NCBI RefSeq assembly: GCF_033807715.1
Contig: NC_084587.1
Location: 10,138,863-10,202,862 of the forward strand
From: Cololabis saira
Taxonomy: Eukaryota; Chordata; Actinopteri; Beloniformes; Belonidae
Reading direction: 5' to 3'
DNA: 64,000 nucleotides
The translations under genes were made by a program, and so were the position numbers. Of this stretch, positions 50,345 through 62,747 are shown in pieces. Position 1 is the first letter of the stretch. Every line of letters begins with the position of its first letter. The notes beneath the pieces were generated by a model, which worked only from the letters and a program-made list of their open reading frames with translations, was not told the origin of the DNA and did not search any database.

Positions 50345-51509
50345 TCGGCTCCTGCCGCCCAGGTAAGACGTCTCTCCCTCGCCCCGGGGCGCTCGCTAAG
50401 GTGGGGCCCGCATGAAATATTTCACTCTCTGACTGCCGGGTTTTTCTTTCCTCTCACAGCCCCTAGAGCTCCAACGTGGGGGGGGGTGGGTAAGTAATAA
50501 ATTACTTACACACCGCGGTACAGCGGCGCTGCACATTTACTCACACGTAATTGCAGAGTCAGCTCCACAGTGTGAGGCTGAGCAAACTACCCCCCCCCCT
50601 CCTGCAGCTGACCCACCGTGGCCCCTACGGTGCAGCCACATCTCCACATCTGTCCCCTCCTCCTCCTCCTCCTCCTGCGCCTGGACACCCCGACACCTTA
50701 AACTCAAATAATAAAAAATACAGAAATCAATTTTCTGCTGTCTTTGCTCCAATTTCCTCTCTCTCTCTCTCTCCATTTTCCCTCCCCCCATCTCTCTCTC
50801 TCGCTCCCTCTCTCTTCTCGGGGCTCTTAAAAGGAAAACATTGAGATAACAGCTGCCAGGGCCCCAGGGAGAGCGAGGGAAGCCAGAAAAAGAGGTCAAA
50901 CAGTAAAGAGAGCAGGAATCCAAAAGGTATATAGCTGGACAAAAAAAAAAAAACAACAAGAAAAACGACAAAAAGGTATAAACCGGAGACGCTCATCCTC
51001 CTGACTCACAGCAAAACACTTCATGCAGCAACTTTGCAGCCCACTAGTGTTTGTGTAACAGCGTGACACAGATATGAGTGAGGAGGTGTTGCAGGAGGGA
51101 ATGAGAGAGACACACAGAGAGAGAATAAGAGAGAGAAAAAGAGACAACTGCTCCGTGGACACCTGTCCCCATCGCTCACGGGCCTGAGCGACGCGCACGG
51201 ACAGCTGCATGGACAAGGGGGGACTTTTTCCACTCCCCAACCCCCTCTTTTTTCCACTCTTTTTCCCAGGGAAAAGCCTCGGGAGTGTGTGCGGCTGGAG
51301 CTGCGCGCTCCGGCGCTGCGCGGCGCTGCGACGCGGCGGAGCGGATTCCTCCGCGCTGCGTAATAATACATGGCTTGAGCGCTGTTTTCTGGCTGCTCGG
51401 GGGTGCGTGCACGCTGCTCGCTCCTCCGGTGGTAGAGAGGGAGGGACAGATGCCACAACATGCTCATGCCTTTGCTCGTGCACGCGGATTCGGTCGACTT
51501 TAGCGCGTA

Positions 51510-51592
51510 ATACGCGCCACCAGTGCACGCACGACTCGGTTAACACCGGAGACCGGTGTTAACCGAGTCGTGCGTGCACTGGTGGCGCGTAT
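51510..51592. repeat. perfect 40-bp inverted repeat with 3-nt loop
   Basis: 51510-51549 and 51553-51592 are exact reverse complements around AGA. Inner stem ACTCGGTTAACACCGG, loop AGA. It lies about 48 nt inside the intron after e1b. It could be a genuine hairpin or an assembly/sequencing fold-back. Confidence 0.95.
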
Positions 51593-51639
51593 ATATCTCC
51601 TGGTTACCGTGAGATCATGGGAGGGGGGTCAACACTCAC

Positions 51640-51672
51640 CGACAGCACGCTCGGATAGTACAGTCCCATCAT
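51640..51672 (-). CDS. rbfox2: rbfox2 alternative first coding exon e1b
   Basis: A start codon at 51672 opens MMGLYYPSVLS, followed directly by TCG|GTGAGT. An in-frame TAG three codons upstream fixes the first ATG as the earliest start; the second ATG has the better context (A at -3, G at +4). The exon ends in phase 0, matching the e2 acceptor, giving MMGLYYPSVLS-GSQDSAGG. RBFOX genes commonly use several promoters with short, unrelated N-termini. This peptide is not one I recognise, but its CpG-rich setting, donor and phase all fit. Confidence 0.65.
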
Positions 51673-51730
51673 CGTAGGCTACTCCGCGCGTCCGTGCGGG
51701 CTCCGCGCGTCCGTGGCTCCGCGCGCCGCC

Positions 51731-52330
51731 GAGCCCGTGTCACCTCAGCAGCAGCTCGGATCTCTGCGCTCTCTCCGTCTCCCAGATTCAAAATCTCCCT
51801 CTCTCCGCTCCCCGCTCGCTCTGTCTGCCCTGCCAATCCCCTCCTCCTCCCTCTCCTCCTCCTCCTCCTCCTCCTCTGTCCCTGTCACTCTCCCTCTCTA
51901 TCCTCCCTCTCTTTTTCTCTCCGTCTCCCACTCTTTTCCTTCCCTCTCTACCCCCAGCCTTCTGTTTTGCTGCTGTGCCCTTGCCTGCTCATCTCTTCTG
52001 TCTCTCTTCCTCAGTCCTCCTCCTCCTCCTCCTCCTCCTCTCTCACCCAGATAGCCTGACGCCGCCTCCTCCCTCTTCATCCTCCTCCTCCTCCTCTCAC
52101 TCTCTCTCTCTCTCTGTCACACCTGCAAACTTTCCCCTCCCCTCGGCTTCTCTCTCGTGTCGCAGTCCTTCCCTCTTCTCTCTCCTCTCTCTTCTCTCTC
52201 TCTCTCTCTTTCTTCTTCTGCTGCTGCTCTCTTTCTCCATGTAGGTGAGTTAACTGGGGCTGCTGGCACCGCTGGGAGAGGAAGAGGAAGATTTTCCCTC
52301 CTTCACTCTCCATTCCGTCTCAGGCGCGCA
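51731..52330. repeat. CT/TCC-rich low-complexity tract
   Basis: Long stretches of TCC and TCTC (for example 51840-51875, 52016-52045, 52078-52115) on +, purine-rich on the gene's sense strand. No gene. Confidence 0.8.
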
Positions 52331-53290
52331 CCTCGTTACGCAAACGCGCTGATAATTGCACAATGTTCAGTCCCTTTTTTTTTTTTTTTTTTTTTTGAAT
52401 GCACTCGTATCAGATCACATGTGACAACAGTTACAACCCGAGTGTTACTACACACCAGACTCCCATCAACATAAACATCACTGCATCCATGCAGGTAATG
52501 TCAGCACTAATAATTGTTTCCCTTCGGGAGCTCCAATTTGATGAGTATCTGTTGGGGATTAAAGGGGGGCTATTATGGCATTTAATGTCTATTTTAAACA
52601 GGCCTTGAATGTCTTAAAAACAAGCTTTTGATTGTTTTTGCTAAATAAATTAGAAATTCAGCCTCTGATCCATGTCTTTATCTTCCCAGTCTCTAACCTC
52701 ATTATCTATGCAGAATTCTGAGTGGGCGGGGCTATGATAATGAGGCTCTGTGCTGATTGGCTGCCTGAATGACGCGATACACCGCTACGAAAAGATGGCG
52801 GAAGCTCCGGCCGGCGGAGTTAGTTGTGGGCGTGGTTTCACGCATCGGAGGCCAACCGATGCAAATTGCATTTTGGTTACGTAACGACGGGAGAAGAATC
52901 TGAACGGCTCGTAGATCCACATCACACTGGATGGCTCATCCAGGTGGCTGTACAGACACTGCAGAATTTGGTTGCTTTCCTCCTTCTCTGAGTTGGCAGG
53001 CTGAGGGGAGACCACTTTATATATGTTAAAGCAAGAGAAAACCTGTTTTTCATAATAGGTCCCTTTTAAGGCACGGTACAAATATACAGAGCCTCTTAGC
53101 TGCATATTCATTTATAAAATGTATTTTTTACCACAACCAGCCAATATGACAGTTTTGTTCATATTTCTGAAACAAACATCCAAAAAAACATCCTCATAAA
53201 GGGAAGATTTTAATTCAATTAACCCTGTTTTGTTCATTGATTGATTAAATTAACGTAATATTTCACCCTGTATGGTGAAGCTGGTTTAGG
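52331..53290. other. intron, no feature recognised
   Basis: Contains a poly-T run (52374-52396) and otherwise ordinary sequence. Confidence 0.4.
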
Positions 53291-54565
53291 TTGGGTATCT
53301 ATGTGGTCGGGTTTATGTATCAACTATTTGGTCACGTTAAGGAGCTGCGGCTACTTGCTCAGGTTTAGGCGACGCAGCGACTTGATTAGGTTTACATGTT
53401 GTCACTTCACAGTTAGATTAACAGGTCCAGGCATCAAAGCTACTTGGTTAGGTTTAGTCGTCGCAGCTACTTTGTTAGGCCTAGGCGTTGTAGCTTCACA
53501 GTTCGATTAAAGGTACTTATACATCTTGCTTAGGTCTAGGCAATGCAGCGACTTGGTTGGGTTGAGGTGTTATGGCTTCATAGTTAGCTTTAGGTGTCGC
53601 TGCGCCTTGGTTAGGTGTAATGTATGCAGCTACTTGCACAGGTTTAGGCATCTCGGCTAGGTTACGGTTCTGCTGCTTCTTGGGTGAGTTGAATGGATGC
53701 ATCTACTTGGTTAAGTTTAGCATTGCAGCTACTTGGTTAGGTTTAGGTGCTGCAGCTACTTAGTTAGGTTTAGGCGCCTCAGCTACTTAGTTAGGTTTAG
53801 GCACTGTAGCTACTTAGTTAGGTTTAGGTGCTGCAGCTACTTAGTTAGGTTTAGGCGCCGCAGCTACTTAGTTAGGTTTAGGCACTGTAGCTACTTAGTT
53901 AGGTTTAGGCGTCGCAGCTACTTAGTTAGGTTTAGGCACTGTAGCTACTTGGTTCGGTTTAGGCGCCGCAGCTACTTGGTTAGGTTTAGGCGCCGCAGCT
54001 GCTTGGTTATGTTTAGGCGCCGCAGCTACTTGGTTAGGTTTAGGCACTGTAGCTACTTGGTTCGGTTTAGGCGCCGCAGCTACTTGGTTAGGTTTAGGCG
54101 CCGCAGCTGCTTGGTTAGGTTTAGGCGCCGCAGCTACTTGGCTAGGTTTAGGCACTGTAGCTACTTGGTTCGGTTTAGGCGCCGCAGCTACTTGGTTAGG
54201 TTTAGGCGCTGCAGCTACTTGGTTAGGTTTAGGCGCTGCAGCTACTTGGTTAGGTTTAGGCGCCGCAGCTACTTGGTTAGGTTTAGGCGCCGCAGCTACT
54301 TGGTTAGGTTTAGGCGCCGCAGCTACTTGGTTAGGTTTAGGCGCCGCAACTACTTGGTTAGGTTTAGGCGCCGCAGCTACTTGGTTAGGTTTAGGCGCCG
54401 CAGCTACTTGGTTAGGTTTAGGCGCCGCAGCTACTTGGTTAGGTTTAGGCGCCGCAGCTACTTGGTTAGGTTTAGGCGCCGCAGCTACTTGGTTAAGTTT
54501 AGGCATCACAGGCAATAGGTTGTGTTTAGGAGTTGCAGCTACTCGGTAAGGTTTAGGTGTGATAG
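53290..54565. repeat. 27-bp minisatellite with 108-bp higher-order units
   Basis: The unit GCAGCTACTTGGTTAGGTTT followed by AGGCGCC repeats about 30 times at 53710-54520. More degenerate units flank it from 53290 and to 54565. The unit is a multiple of three, so frames on both strands stay open (LVRFRRRSY or PNQVAAAPK), but no splice sites or start context support a protein. Confidence 0.95.
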
Positions 54566-55907
54566 CTAAATGACATCATGACACAGCACATACATATGAA
54601 CTCAACTATCAAGAGTGTTTAATCAAACTCTTTATGTATATACCGGAGAGATGTTCAAATTAATCAAATTCAGCGTTAAATATTAATTTGCTTGCTCTCA
54701 CATGTGCACTAATAGGCCAAACAAATGTTGCAGTTGAAGGCACCAAACACGTCTACAGTAACACCACCTGAGGTGTCAGAGCTGGTGTTTGTACAAACCA
54801 ATAAATGCTCTTCTTTTTGGGTTAATTTTATCCATTAATCCATCAGGGTAGAAAACTGAATAAGGCCAGCCATGTCTTCCAGGCTGATTTTGCATCCATG
54901 CACAGACAGGCATTTGTCGCCAAACAGCCCCAAGATGCAACGTTTCCTGGGAAAACCTTTTTGCAATTTAAATTTTGCTCCAATCCAAAGCCTAAATTAT
55001 CATTGGTCTTTCCAACACAACGGCACCGATCACTTGGTATCATTTGCATGGCACCATGGTGCTAAGCTGAGCAAAGTGCGAGCGTGTGATCAAAGTTTGA
55101 CTGCTGCGTGCTAAGATGACAGACAAACACATCTCAAAACACAACAGAAATGAGCCAGCTACTCGGGGAGAAGACAAAATGGAGGAAACGTTGGTACTGC
55201 GAGTCTCTGAATTCCCCAAATTAATTATTCTTGGCAGTTTGCATTTGTATAGAGACTTTGGGAGGAAGGCTCAGCTTCGTAGACAGGTTTCCATTCAAGT
55301 ATGAATATGGGCAATATATAATGCAATAAGTAGTACGAGGTGACGCAGACAGGTCTGAAGTTCTGTAAACTCACAGATCCCAACGTCTTAAGCATTTTTT
55401 TATGCTTAGTTCAAGTTGCTACAGTGATTCTCTGAATCAGGTTTAAGGTTTTTCACAAGTCAAATATAATTCATTATCCTAACTTCTCTCACATGTTTCA
55501 CAACAGTAACCACGCCTAAGTCTCACTTATCAGGTGACAACCAGGGCATGAAGCTTAGCGCTCTCTCTCTCTCTGCATATCCAAGAACGCCAGGAACTGG
55601 TTATTTAACTCAAAGAGCAAAGTCTTAAGTCTTGGTAGCCATCCCAATTTCTGCTCTTCTTAAAAAAACAAATTAGTCAGGCTCGCCTGGATATGACTTA
55701 GCTTTCCAGGGGGAAGTACCAAGGAGACGCAGAAGAAACGGCCTCGAGACGCCACTGGGAAGACGTATACAGCTAAATCAGAGAAGTTAAGCATGCGATG
55801 TAGCTACAACCAGACCAACATCGACAAAAGACATGGAGGCTAGAGTACATGTACTCGAGTAGTGATGAATGATAAAGGTGGCCAGGCCAGTGCAACATAG
55901 TCTAGAC
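54566..55907. other. intron, no gene recognised
   Basis: No conserved peptide, no clear transposon terminus before 55908. CTCTCT run at 55561-55574. Confidence 0.4.
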
Positions 55908-56780
55908 CAGGGGTGTCAAATGTGCGGCCTGCAGGCCGCATGTGGCCCGAGAGAGGTTTTCATGTGGCCCGCGAGAAGTTTCCAACGCAAAAAAACGAAA
56001 TGTTAATTTACTAAAAAGGAAGGCATAAATAATTGCCATGAATCGCAGCATATCCGATAATATATTTCTTCTACAAATCCATTGTTATTACACAAATAGA
56101 GCAGTTTTCGAATTTGTTTTAGCTTTCTAGAATGCATTTGCAGATTTTATTTCTTTGTAGACGGTCGTTTATTTTTATTAACTGACTACTATTATATATT
56201 TTCGCAGGAAAAATATCAATGCTAAAAAAAATGATAGAAGATATTTATTCAGAGAATTTCAGTTTTGAATACGAGGATAGTGACAAAGTAAAACAGTTAA
56301 AAAAAGAAGTGCTGACTTTTTCGGCACACTGGCGTAAATATCCACGCCAATTTTTAAAATAAAATAAATACACTTAATTGTACTGGAAAAATCTCTAAAT
56401 CACAATGAAACACTCTCGGATGTAATAAGAAAGATTTTGCTTTTAATTAAATTTCCTATAAAAAAGCGAAATATAAAAAAAAAACATACTTGTTTCTGTT
56501 TATCTTTGTAAAATGATATTAAAAGTATCTTACATAATTTGAAAAAAAACGAGAAATTTCAAGAAAAGACCCTGAAGAAATATATTTTACATAATTACAG
56601 TGTAAACAAAGTGCATATTTCCTTTAAAATTAACTAAACTGATATTGGATTAGATAATAGTAAAAAAAAAAAAGAATTAGAGAAAAAATTCGCACCGTTT
56701 TTGTTATTTTGAGCGTGCGGCCCGCGAGAAAAAAATTGGTCAAATCCGGTCTGCCAAGCAAAATGAGTTTGACACCCCTG
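55908..56780 (+). mobile_element. hAT MITE (CAGGGGTGTCAAA type)
   Basis: CAGGGGTGTCAAATGTGCGG at the left and TGAGTTTGACACCCCTG at the right, flanks GTCTAGAC and GTCTAGAT (8 bp, one mismatch). The interior is AT-rich without an intact transposase. Confidence 0.88.
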
Positions 56781-56788
56781 GTCTAGAT

Positions 56789-58240
56789 GGTCCTTTTTAA
56801 TTAGTATCCTCTGATAAAAGAAAACGCCAAAGTCCTCTGGAGGGACAGTACCAAGTATCCAGCCTCCAGAAGCCCAAAGAAGCAACAACCAGACCTTTAT
56901 CAACCAAAGACCTCTGTTGGAAACCGCAAATGACCAGCTGGTTTTATGGTAAAAACGTACCAATCTAACGTCTTATTAGCCATCCTGCAACCCATCTTGG
57001 TTTGTTTTGAACAGTTCCTTATGGACGCTCATGTACAAGTCATCCCAAAAAGCTCACCGCCACCTCATTGCGATGGGTCAAGCCCGTCCTGCACCGGTGG
57101 AAATGAAAGGAAATTTGAGGAGAACATGGTCCCACGTCAAGAGGGAGAATTTCCACAAACTCAACGGGCACGGCCGGGCCGGGCTACAGAACCCAAAGAG
57201 GAAGCTTGAGCGGATAAATAAACCTAGCGGGCGTTTCTCTGCATCTGCAGATGGCTCGTCTGTTGCTTCACACGCCGAGCTCCTGCTACTCTCCAGGCTC
57301 TTCCTTTCAGGAGCCTTTGATCGCATTATTCTCACACTGCTGTTGACAGTTTAACACGTCGGTGCTGTGAAAAACCTCTGCTGCCCGCCATTGTTTTCTT
57401 CCTCTCTGTCTCTCTCTTTTTTTTTTTTTTTTCTTTTCTGGTCAGTTCACATTTCCAAACCCCCCGAAGAAGCCAGTGACTGGCGTCTCTCCGCTCCAAC
57501 GAGAGATGACAGTTCACACAGAACAAAACTTTATGAGCACCCTTCGGGCATCATTTGGAAGCAAATGATTCAAAGCTTTATCATCATATTACGATGAAAT
57601 AAAAAACTGACTAATTGACTTTTGGGCATCAGCAGCATCCACTTAGCAGTATTAAAAAAAAAAGAAAAAAAAAAAGAACGAGAGAAAGAAAGAACTCTCT
57701 GAGAAGAGCGAAGACAGATAAAGTGCAGATAAGCAGGCAGAGGTTGCCGCGCATCACAGAGAGCGAGGGATGAGGGGATTACGGGCAGAGCATGAGAGGA
57801 TGAGTGGATGAACGGAGGATGATCTAAGGATTAACCACATAAACTGAGCAGTCTAATAACACAATCATCCAGCTAATACAAAGGCCCGAGAAGCAGATTG
57901 TCAAACATGCAGCTGATATTTCTTTTTTTTCTCATGTTTGTGGGCAGAAAATCCAGAATATCTACGCGTTTAAAGATGAAACGACTGCAAGCACCAAAGA
58001 TGATTACTGTTGTTCGACGCAGAAAGGAAAGTAGGCGGAGGATGGGAAGGGAAGAGTGATGGTTGTGGAGGCATGTCTTCTTCTACACAACCATTAAATT
58101 AAAATCCACACCCCCACCTTGTGGTGTAAAGAACCACACTGAGCCGTATTAATGATATAGCTGCATCCGAAAAGGAATATCTAAATGTGGTAAATGTGGA
58201 GCTTATGCAACTGGGGACTTTTGCAGGTGTTTGACTTGCC
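56789..58240. other. intron after e1, no gene recognised
   Basis: Poly-T near 57417-57433 and an A-rich run at 57650-57690. Open frames have no domain. Confidence 0.4.
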
Positions 58241-58246
58241 CCTTAC

Positions 58247-58297
58247 CTGACTGTGAGACGGGTATCCATGGTAACCGAGGGTCAAAGGATCGTTGCT
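58247..58297 (-). CDS. rbfox2: rbfox2 exon e1 (upstream N-terminal exon)
   Basis: This 51-nt exon (17 codons, phase 0 on both sides) encodes SNDPLTLGYHGYPSHSQ. It matches the NEPLTPGYHGFPARDSQ exon of the long RBFOX2 isoforms and is the strongest evidence for rbfox2 rather than rbfox1 or rbfox3. The acceptor is CTCTTTCAG|AG and the donor CAGTCAG|GTAAGG. It needs an upstream first exon, expected beyond 64000. It splices over 28 kb to e2 and is bypassed by transcripts from the e1b promoter. Confidence 0.9.
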
Positions 58298-58299
58298 CT

Positions 58300-60500
58300 G
58301 AAAGAGAGGAAGCAGATTTAGTTATTTTTTTATGTAAACACAGTCAGTAATTTGTAAAAGAAAAAAAAACGAGAAAAAAGGGCAAGTCACTTCATATTTC
58401 CATTACTCAGGAATTCCATCTCATCTTTTCAGTCCCCGCCTCTGCGTTTGACTCCGACGGTGCAACATTTTCTAACTCCTAATCAAATTAACGGCATTGG
58501 TGACACGCTCCTTCGCCATCGCCCGCGTCCGCCCCCTCGGGAGTCTTCCACCCGGCGGATCTTTTGTGCGCTTGTAAAGACGCGATAACGGGGGCGGGTG
58601 AGCTCATGCGAGCAGCGGCGGATGAAAGGCAGGAAAAGAAAGCAAGAAAGAAAGAAAGAAAGAACCAACGAGTGCCGTTGCAGCTCTTTAAAATAAATTC
58701 AAAAAAAAAAAAGAAAAAGAAATCACAAATAGGTCAGGAGTGTCAGGCGGCATGAGGCCTACTGCTGTGAAACGCGATCATGAGCCGTGATGCAATCACC
58801 GGCACAAAGCCCTCCGTGCAGCCAAGACATCAAACATCTGGGAAGTAATTACAGTAAAACCAGATGCAAGAAAAAAGCAAACTCACTCTGTTTGGATGCA
58901 GATATTAAACAGGAATCACGTCTCTAACCAACTTTATTTTACTCATGTTTATGCTAATGAATGCCATTAAAAAAAATAATAATAAAAAAGCCGCCTTTCC
59001 TTTCACAGTAATAACGACACACTTTGATAAGAGAAGGGGGGGGGGGGCAGATTTGGCCGTCTCCGACTTCATATCGCCAGATTAGAAAACAAGTCGGCTC
59101 CTCCCTCTCCTCCTCTTCTCCCTGTCCTTCCACTGTGATCTTCCTTTCATGTGGAACCAATGTCCCTCGTCTGCGCCCGTCCCCCCGGGGGGGGGACCAC
59201 TTTGCTCTGCGCGCTCCGCAGCTTGAGTTCGCCTGATTAATACTGTAGCCGTCTCTCTCAGGACCCCACGAGGCCTTTCCACCAAAAACCCAGCACAACA
59301 CATCCAAATTATAAAGAGGCACAGCCGAGGAGGAGGAGGAGGAGGAGGAGGAGGAGGAGGAGGAGGGGGAGGCAGGAAGCGCCTTCGTGACTGAAAAATA
59401 CAGCTAGCGCGAGTCTATCTCAGAGCCAAAAATGTACTTAGTGAACTAGCTTTGGGAGGTAGAAGCTCTAAATAATGAATCAGCTCTTAGAGGCTTGAAT
59501 AACATGAATAAAGTATAAACCTTCTTTTGTAACGAGGACAAACCGGAGACGCAACACTGCAGGTGTGGAGACGCAAAGCAGAGGCTGACAAAATTAAATA
59601 AATAAAAAGGGAAGCCAAAAAAAAAAAAAAGATTTCAGTGTGTGTGTGTGTGTGTTGGGGGGGGGGCAGACATATCTGGAAACATCTGGAACTCATATGA
59701 GCGAGAGGCTGAATCAGGAGCTGGTGCTGCGACGGGAAACGGACGGCATGGAAAGAAAAAATAAAAAATGAAACAGAGATGGAGGGAGCAAAGACAATGA
59801 CTCATACATGAGCAGAGTCATGTGCTTAATTTCCTTAAGGAGCTGGGAGGAGGGATGGGGGGGCAGGGGGGGGCTGCACAAGATGAGTGTGTCTCACTCC
59901 CCACATCACACTCGCTTTCAGCGGACAGGAAGAGGAGAGACTCTGCACTCCACCTCGTCTTAGTCAGCCGTTAGACGGCCAAATTCCTGCTTTGTTTTTG
60001 TCTTTCTTTGAGGAGGGGGGGGGGGGGGGGGGGTGATGACGGTGCTGGTTTTAGGACGTTAAAACCGTAGAGGAAACTATGAGGAGGTAGAAACAAGAAG
60101 AGCTTCGTGGGGTGGGGGGAACGAGTGCATGAACCCTTGGGTTACACTAGTTCACTGCAACAAGCAGCCATGAAACATTACACTGATCCTCAGCTACGTC
60201 CCCATGACGAACAAGCTGCTAACGACACGTCGGCGGGTTTCAGTTCTCGTGTGTTTATTGAAAAACGCCCGTTAAACATTCACGGTGCTGGAAGAAAAAA
60301 GGTAAACGAAACCACAGAAGTGATTACTTCATCAAAAGCTAATCGGAGTCAGAAGTTTGCACAACTGGAGTCAAGTTAATGAAAGGGTTTGGAGTCGTAG
60401 TCCAGAGCTAGCATGACTGAACAAGGACTTTAGGTGCACATCGGTCCACGAGGAGACAAAACCGTCCCCTTATGGAGACAGTTTAGGCATGTGGTAGCGG
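58300..60500. other. intron upstream of e1: low-complexity, no gene
   Basis: GGA repeat at 59329-59366, poly-G near 59037-59048 and 60016-60032, CA/GT run at 59639-59656. No exon recognised, so the first exon lies further upstream. Confidence 0.45.
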
Positions 60501-60561
60501 CGACTCCTTGAAAACGGATCCGATAAAATCGCTAAATTCGATAAAAATCGATTATTAAAAG

Positions 60562-61348
60562 TAGGGGTGGGTATTGGGAAGGACCTCACGATACGATACG
60601 CATCACGATACTTGAGCCACGATACAATACACATTGCGATATCCCGATTATGCGATATCTCAATTATTATATTCTACATAGTTCACCGAAAAATTTAAAA
60701 ATGCATTACACATCTTAAAATCCAAGTTGTATATATGTACATCAGATGATAGTGATGGATCTTAAAATCCGAGTTGCACGTTCATCAGATTATAGTGACA
60801 ATTCATGGGACAAACTGAGTCAAAACAATGTTTTATTATAACTATACAAGCTAAAGTTACAACATATTTGTATATGTTTTTCATATTATTTACATCATAT
60901 GAAATTAACATTACATTTAGTTTGAGGTTGCTTTAATTATGTGGCAAATGATAATAAACACAAGAAAGATGGTACTAAAACCAAGGACAGCCACAGGGAT
61001 CAGTCAGTATAGATATAAATCCATAAATAAATAAACCTCTGTCCATTATTTTTAATTTTTTAAGGACAGGCAATTGTGTTATATAAAAAATAAATTATAA
61101 AATGAAATAAAACGTGAAATAAAACCTGAGCTCAGTGCAGGGCCCTCCCAGGGTTGGTAGAGAGTGGCAATGCCCAGGACTGTCACTTAGGTAGGAGCAC
61201 TGGGTGATAGAATGGGGAAAAAGATCGGGGATAAAAAATATAAAAAAAAAAATAAAAAAAATAGATATTCAAAGTTTGAATATTGATATTGAATCAGCTG
61301 GAAAAGTATCGCGATATATTGCCATATCGATATTTTTGCCCACCCTTA
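60562..61348 (+). mobile_element. hAT-B MITE, copy 3 (nested in hAT-D)
   Basis: TAGGGGTGGGTATTGGG to GCCCACCCTTA with perfect 8-bp duplication ATTAAAAG, which is itself hAT-D sequence. Confidence 0.92.
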
Positions 61349-61426
61349 ATTAAAAGCGTTGGCAACGAATTCCATTATCGATTCGTTGTGTCGCGCGATT
61401 ATTACGTCACTCACTGAAGCCTGAAT

Positions 61427-61555
61427 CATGGTTCCGCGTTAAATCGACGGCGTAGCCTACAGTGTAGGTTACGCAGCGACGCGCATGTACGGCGCGCGTC
61501 GCCGCGTGCCCTACGCCGTAGGCTCTGCGTTGGTGTGACGCGGAACCATAAATCA
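61427..61555. mobile_element. PIF-like palindromic MITE
   Basis: CTGAATCATGGTTCCGCGTT and GACGCGGAACCATAAATCAG form inverted arms around a CpG-rich centre. Related to 11649-11790. Confidence 0.6.
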
Positions 61556-61957
61556 GTCTTGAGTCTCGGAGCGGAAGTAGAGGAGCTTGTGCTTTGCCAG
61601 CTCAAAGCAGGTATTTCCCCCGGACTACATTTAATGCGGCACAGCGCGCTGACGCTGCGCACGTTAAAGGAAGAAGAAAGAGGGCGCGGATTTGTTTGCC
61701 TGAGCACGGTATGTTACTAAAACCAGTCTGCAATGGCCCAGATGGGAGACACATGTAGCTCAGTGCTTAACTTTTATTTTTAATCCACGCTATATTCTTG
61801 TGGTCCGTTCTCCTATATGTTCCCCCTCTAACCCGGTGCTTACATAAGTTCCTCTAAACATCTGTTCCCACTACAATTTTAACTAACGGAAAATGTGCTC
61901 CAACACAGTAAGTCTCATGATTTTATTTTGAACACTGCCAAAACTCAAAATCTTTAA

Positions 61958-62747
61958 AGGAGCTTGAGGCTCCTTTTAAGAAATGAGACTCTCTAGCGCA
62001 GGGATCGGCAACCCAAAATGTTGAAAGAGCCATATTGGACCAAAAACACAAAAAACAAATATGTCTGGAGCCGCAAAAAATGAAAAGTCTTGTATTAGAA
62101 TGAAGGCAAATGGCGAAAGGCGAAATGTCGAGAAAAAAGTCGGAATGTCGCGAAAAAAGTCAAAATTTCCAGAAAAAAGTTGAAATGTTAAGAAAAAGGT
62201 CAAAATTTCGAGAAAAAAGTTGAAATGTTGAGAAAAAAGTCGAAAAAGGAAGAAAAAAAGAGAAAAAAAAGAAAAAGCAAAAAAAGAAGAAAAAAGAAGA
62301 AAAAAAAGGAAAAAGAAAAAAAGAGAAAAAAAGAAAAAAGAGAAAAAAAAGGTCAAACATTTTTGAAAAAGCTCCAGGAGCCACTAGGGCGGCGCTAAAG
62401 AGCCGCATGCGGCTCTAGAGCCGCGGGTTGCCGACCCCTGCTCTAGCGCCACCCTTCACCACGACGGCCGTTGGGGGTACTGCAGCCAACAGTGAAGCCG
62501 GCACGGGAGAACGGGGAGAACGCACATGCAGCGTCATGTGACGTCACATCCGCAGGACAGCGCGGGAAATTCGGGACCGAATCGCAGCACAATTTGCAGC
62601 ACACAGCCTGTTCAAGGCAACGGAGAGATACGCTAGAGGGCTCATTCTTTTGGGTTTGGAACGCTTCATCTGACATTATTACTAGAAAACGTAAAATGTA
62701 TACGGATTTTTTTCATAAATCCTGCCACAATCCGGCCTCAAGCTCCT
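61958..62747. mobile_element. PB-1 TTAA-flanked MITE, copy 2, with nested hAT-E
   Basis: AGGAGCTTGAGGC and GCCTCAAGCTCCT between TTAA at 61954-61957 and 62748-62751. Inverted relative to copy 1. A complete hAT-E (61999-62440) is inserted near its left end. Confidence 0.88.
61999..62440 (+). mobile_element. hAT-E MITE, copy 2 (innermost of the nest)
   Basis: CAGGGATCGGCAACCC to GGGTTGCCGACCCCTG, perfect 8-bp duplication CTCTAGCG. The core is a GAGAAAAAAGTCGAAATGT-like minisatellite as in copy 1. Confidence 0.92.

Larger units (their letters stand above)
51170..51730 (-). promoter_or_regulatory. CpG-rich probable internal promoter around e1b
   Basis: CpG and GC density rise sharply over 51180-51730 compared with flanks, around an alternative first exon on the minus strand. 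No TATA box is evident. Upstream in sense (51730-52240) is a long GGA/GAGA-rich (CT-rich on +) stretch, common at TATA-less promoters. Inferred, not demonstrated. Confidence 0.5.

Noticed and set aside
53733..54518. 261-codon plus and 197-codon minus frames of nonapeptide repeats
   Set aside because: A 27-bp tandem repeat keeps frames open on both strands by arithmetic; no promoter, splice or start context.
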